This document shows positions 42,237-45,153 of a stretch of DNA of 45,153 nt, in pieces (within the stretch, counting starts at the first letter, position 1; each line of letters begins with the position of its first letter). Below the pieces are notes generated by a model that was given only the letters and a program-made list of their open reading frames with translations, ran no database searches and had not been told where the DNA came from. The stretch is from Nitrosomonas halophila (GTDB lineage: Bacteria > Pseudomonadota > Gammaproteobacteria > Burkholderiales > Nitrosomonadaceae). A program made the translations under genes and the position numbers. The stretch spans positions 1 to 45,153 of the forward strand of contig NZ_FNOY01000021.1 of NCBI RefSeq assembly GCF_900107165.1, written 5' to 3'.

Positions 42237-42856
42237 TGAAACGGTCTGCAGTTCAGGGATATATCTATTTGTGGACCTTGTTTGCTGTCATGCTGGCCGG
42301 GGTCATGCTGGCCGGTGCCGGGCAAATGTGGCAAACTGCAGCAAAACGGGAGAAAGAATTGGAGCTGCTCTTCGTGGGGGATCAGTTCCGGCGGGCAATC
42401 GAATCCTATTACGATAGCTCCCAGGCCGGGAGGACCAGTCGCTACCCGGAATCACTCGAGCAATTACTCAAAGATGAACGTTCGCCGGCCATCCGGCGGC
42501 ATCTTCGAAAAATTTTTATCGATCCAATGACCAACAGTCATGAGTGGGGATTGATCGAGCAACAGGATGGTGGCATTACTGGTGTGTATAGCTTGTCTAC
42601 CGGGACACCACTCAAGCGTGCCAATTTTCCAGAGGAATATTCCATTTTCGAGAAGGCCAAGAATTATCAGGATTGGAAATTTTCTCATGCCAAGGGTGCG
42701 GCCGCAGGACAAGCTGATCCATCCACGGCAACACCACAATCTGGTTCGTCGGCGACACCTTTCAATCCTTTCTCCCAAAGTCAACCTGCGGCGGATGCCA
42801 ATCCCTTTGCACCAGACCAGTCCCCTGCTGGTGGCAACCCTTTTATTCAAGAATAG
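42236..42856 (+). CDS. Pseudopilin-type protein lacking Glu5, with NPF-motif tail
   Basis: A 206-aa protein whose N-terminus imitates a prepilin: Gly8, then YIYLWTLFAVMLAGVMLAG, but Trp takes the place of the usual Glu5. Lack of Glu5 is known in GspK-type tip pseudopilins. The middle has AIESYYDSSQAGRTSRYPESL and IFIDPMTNSHEWGLI, as in its neighbours. The C-terminal 45 residues are rich in Pro, Gln, Ser and Ala and carry NPF at 177-179, 189-191 and 201-203, exactly 12 residues apart. The ATG overlaps the previous stop. Whether prepilin peptidase processes it is uncertain. Confidence 0.75.
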   Translation: MKRSAVQGYIYLWTLFAVMLAGVMLAGAGQMWQTAAKREKELELLFVGDQFRRAIESYYDSSQAGRTSRYPESLEQLLKDERSPAIRRHLRKIFIDPMTNSHEWGLIEQQDGGITGVYSLSTGTPLKRANFPEEYSIFEKAKNYQDWKFSHAKGAAAGQADPSTATPQSGSSATPFNPFSQSQPAADANPFAPDQSPAGGNPFIQE

Positions 42857-42948
42857 CGCCAAAATCAGTTAGACTGCCAGCAGGTGAGAACTAGGCTTGC
42901 TGTCCGGGAGTCTCAATATTATTTATGGTTGCAGAAGGCTGAAACAAG

Positions 42949-44679
42949 ATGAATGTCATATTGATTAGCGTAATGTTGTTGTTAAGCGTGGTGGGATGTA
43001 CCCAAATGCCGAAGACGGGAAACAGTGCCACGACAAATTCGAGCCCATCCAGTGTGGCGGTGTCGGATCAGGCTACTGCGCCTTCAGAGCTGACTGCCGA
43101 GATCCTGTTTGATTTTTTAGTGGGGGAAGTTGCGCTGCAGCGCGATCACCTGGATGTTGCGGTCGAAAGCTACACCCGGCTGGCCAGACATACGCGCGAT
43201 CCAAGAATTGCCGAGCGCGCAACCGATATCGCTTTGCATGCACGGCGGTTTGTCGAAGCCCGGGAATCAATCAATTTGTGGGTAGAACTGGAGCCTGATT
43301 CAATTCATGCGCGTCAGGCTGCCGTGGTGCTGTACGTAGGCGCTGGCCAGCTTGATCGCGCGCGTCCTCACCTCGAGAAATTACTGGTTTCCGAGCCGGA
43401 ATCGATCGATAAGGCTTTCATGCAGATCAACAAGCTGCTTTCCCGCCACGGCGACAAGAACGAAACCTTGAAACTCATTCGGCAACTTGCCTCGGCGCAT
43501 AACAAGCTGCCGGAGGCGCATTTCGCCGTATCCCAGGCAGCATGGGCTGCCAACCAGCTTGAACTTGCATCCGATGCCATGAAGCAGGCGCTCAGACTGC
43601 GTCCAAACTGGGAACTGGCGGCGATTCACCAAGGACGAATTCTGCAGAGAATTGCCAATGCGGAAGCGTTTGCATTCTATGAGCAATATCTCAAGCAATT
43701 TCCCAAGGCCAATGACATGCGCATTGCCTATATCCGCATGCTCATGGAAGATAAGGATTACAGTCAGTCACGGCAGCAATTCCAGAAGTTGGAAAAGGAA
43801 AACCCTGCCAATCCCGATATCGCACTGGCCATCGGTTTGTTGTCTGCAGAGTTGAATGATTTCGATCGCGCGGAAAAATATTTCAAACAGGCGCTGCAGC
43901 TTGGTTTTGAAGACACGAATAGTGTGAATTTCAATTTGGGGCGAGTCAATGAGATCACTCAACGCGATAGCGCCGCGATGGATTCATACCGCAGGGTAAC
44001 GGGCGGAGAGCGCTATATTCCAGCCCAGATCCGGTATGCGTTCTTATTGGCCAAACGGGATGGTATTGCACCAGCCAGGCAGCATTTGCAAACAGTGCGC
44101 GCGAGTGACGAGCAGCAATATATGCAACTGGTTCTGTCAGAAGCGCAATTGTTGCGGGAGAACCATGCGGATCATGAGGCCTACGATTTGTTGAGCAGAC
44201 ACTTGCAAAAAAATCCCGATCAAGCTGACTTGCTTTACGACCGGGCCCTGGTGGCCGACAAAATCGGCAAATTGGATGTGCTGGAGCGGGATTTGCGCCG
44301 GCTGATCGAATTGAAGCCGGAGAGTGCGCATGCCTACAATGCATTGGGCTACAGTCTCGCCGAGCGTGGCCAACGCCTGCCGGAAGCGCTGGAATTGATC
44401 CAGAAGGCGATTGCACTGTCGCCGGATGACCCCTATATCATGGATAGCCTGGGGTGGGTGTATTACCGCATGGGCAACTTGAAAAAAGCACTCAATTATT
44501 TGAATCTGGCTTTCGCCGCGCGCCCGGATCCGGAAATTGCGGCCCATCTGGGGGAGCTGCTATGGATGAATGGCGAAAAGGACAATGCTGAGAAAGTGTG
44601 GCGCTCGGCACTGGAAGCCTATCCTGGCAATGAAGTCCTGCTGGATACCATGCAACGGTTCCTGCAGCCACGCAGGTGA
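42949..44679 (+). CDS. TPR-repeat lipoprotein
   Basis: A 576-aa protein exported as a lipoprotein: the signal peptide ends in LSVVGC, so Cys17 is the likely lipidated residue. After a Ser/Thr-rich linker (about 20-45) it is almost entirely tetratricopeptide repeats, e.g. AEKYFKQALQLGFED, ALGYSLAERGQRLPEALELIQKA and GWVYYRMGNLKKALNYL. Related lipoproteins often precede lolB in betaproteobacteria; here no lolB follows within the window. It begins 92 bp after the last pseudopilin gene and may belong to the secretion transcript or be independent. The role may be scaffold or envelope assembly; no enzymatic motif is seen. Confidence 0.85.
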   Translation: MNVILISVMLLLSVVGCTQMPKTGNSATTNSSPSSVAVSDQATAPSELTAEILFDFLVGEVALQRDHLDVAVESYTRLARHTRDPRIAERATDIALHARRFVEARESINLWVELEPDSIHARQAAVVLYVGAGQLDRARPHLEKLLVSEPESIDKAFMQINKLLSRHGDKNETLKLIRQLASAHNKLPEAHFAVSQAAWAANQLELASDAMKQALRLRPNWELAAIHQGRILQRIANAEAFAFYEQYLKQFPKANDMRIAYIRMLMEDKDYSQSRQQFQKLEKENPANPDIALAIGLLSAELNDFDRAEKYFKQALQLGFEDTNSVNFNLGRVNEITQRDSAAMDSYRRVTGGERYIPAQIRYAFLLAKRDGIAPARQHLQTVRASDEQQYMQLVLSEAQLLRENHADHEAYDLLSRHLQKNPDQADLLYDRALVADKIGKLDVLERDLRRLIELKPESAHAYNALGYSLAERGQRLPEALELIQKAIALSPDDPYIMDSLGWVYYRMGNLKKALNYLNLAFAARPDPEIAAHLGELLWMNGEKDNAEKVWRSALEAYPGNEVLLDTMQRFLQPRR

Positions 44680-45153
44680 TTGATCGGTGAAAGCAGAAAT
44701 TCACTGTTCTCGGTCGAGGAGGATGCAAGGCATACAAGCGGCTGTGAACCGGAAGTACCATGAAAAGTATCAGTAAGAAATCAGACGATCGCCCATATGA
44801 TTGCAGCGAATGGGTGTAGCCGGCTGCAAATCCTCATTATTTGGGATAAGATGAATTCACCCGATCTGAGCTTTTTACTGCGTGGCTGATGGAAGTGCGG
44901 CTTTGCTTGCTGGTGGGATGAGCAGATGTTTGAACAAGGCCATTTGTGCCTGGGTTTCGAGGTAAGGCGGGTACTTTCCTAATTTACTATAGCTTTTTTG
45001 ACCTGGTTTTGTATCTTTGATACATTGTGGGTGGGAGGGGAGTATTGCTTGAATAATCGTAACTATTCAGCGAAAAAAATGCAAAAAGTGCTTGACAGGG
45101 TTTTTGTGTAAAAAAGCAAGATTACCGATACATTTGGAGTTGCCCGTCAGGGC
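44680..45153. other. Gene-free right end of the window
   Basis: 474 bp with no convincing gene. A 7-bp stem (ttgcagc at 44801-44807, gctgcaa at 44823-44829) could be a weak terminator for the TPR gene. A short hairpin (tgtatc at 45010-45015, gataca at 45019-45024) and a ttgaca box at 45091-45096 lie in AT-rich sequence near the edge. They suggest the start of another transcription unit or of a mobile element beyond the window. Confidence 0.4.

Noticed and set aside
45040-45153. Terminal end of an insertion sequence at the right edge
   Set aside because: The AT-rich sequence with short inverted pieces looks suggestive, but no inverted end or transposase can be seen before the window stops.

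Overview
The window reads as chromosomal DNA of a betaproteobacterium, most likely of the Nitrosomonadaceae (Nitrosomonas-like). This rests on gene order (an rnb-tonB-aroE-mtgA run; a hybrid type II secretion cluster with several pseudopilins and a TPR lipoprotein), the moderate GC content and the protein sequences. It is inference without a database search. I see no rRNA, tRNA, CRISPR array or complete insertion sequence.

Layout. 1-5131: a heavy-metal RND efflux pair (adaptor plus CzcA-type pump) without an outer-membrane partner in view; a hairpin at the left edge may be a terminator or an IS200/IS605-type end. 5323-8385: a compact + strand cassette behind a plausible sigma-54 promoter. It holds a small secreted-type protein with a twin-arginine-like leader, a PqqD-like protein, an HprK-related kinase and a nucleotidyltransferase, the last three overlapping. 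8440-14729: minus-strand housekeeping genes (mgtE; then the tightly packed rnb, tonB-like, aroE and mtgA), with a 165-bp near-palindromic MITE-like element at 10091-10255. 15268-29203: + strand gltX, metH, an SLC13-type permease, an exported sialidase-like protein, gdhA, slt and cca. 29163-31988: minus-strand ABC exporter and dapF.

31989-44679: a secretion locus. A textbook sigma-54 -24/-12 element at 32373-32388 lies about 560 bp upstream of gspG. It is followed by gspG, gspF, gspE, a PilM/GspL-position protein, PilN-like, PilO/GspM-like and PilP/GspC-like proteins, a lipoprotein secretin with an N-terminal TPR-like region and a C-terminal cohesin-like domain, three further pseudopilin-type proteins, and a TPR lipoprotein. 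It mixes type II secretion and type IV pilus parts, and no prepilin peptidase is in view.

The most interesting parts are the PqqD/kinase/nucleotidyltransferase cassette, whose content recalls tailoring genes of phosphorylated lasso peptides but without the lasso protease and cyclase, and the unusual secretion system (cohesin-tailed secretin; a pseudopilin lacking Glu5 with three NPF motifs exactly 12 residues apart). Both have possible sigma-54 promoters, so they could share a regulator; this is inference.
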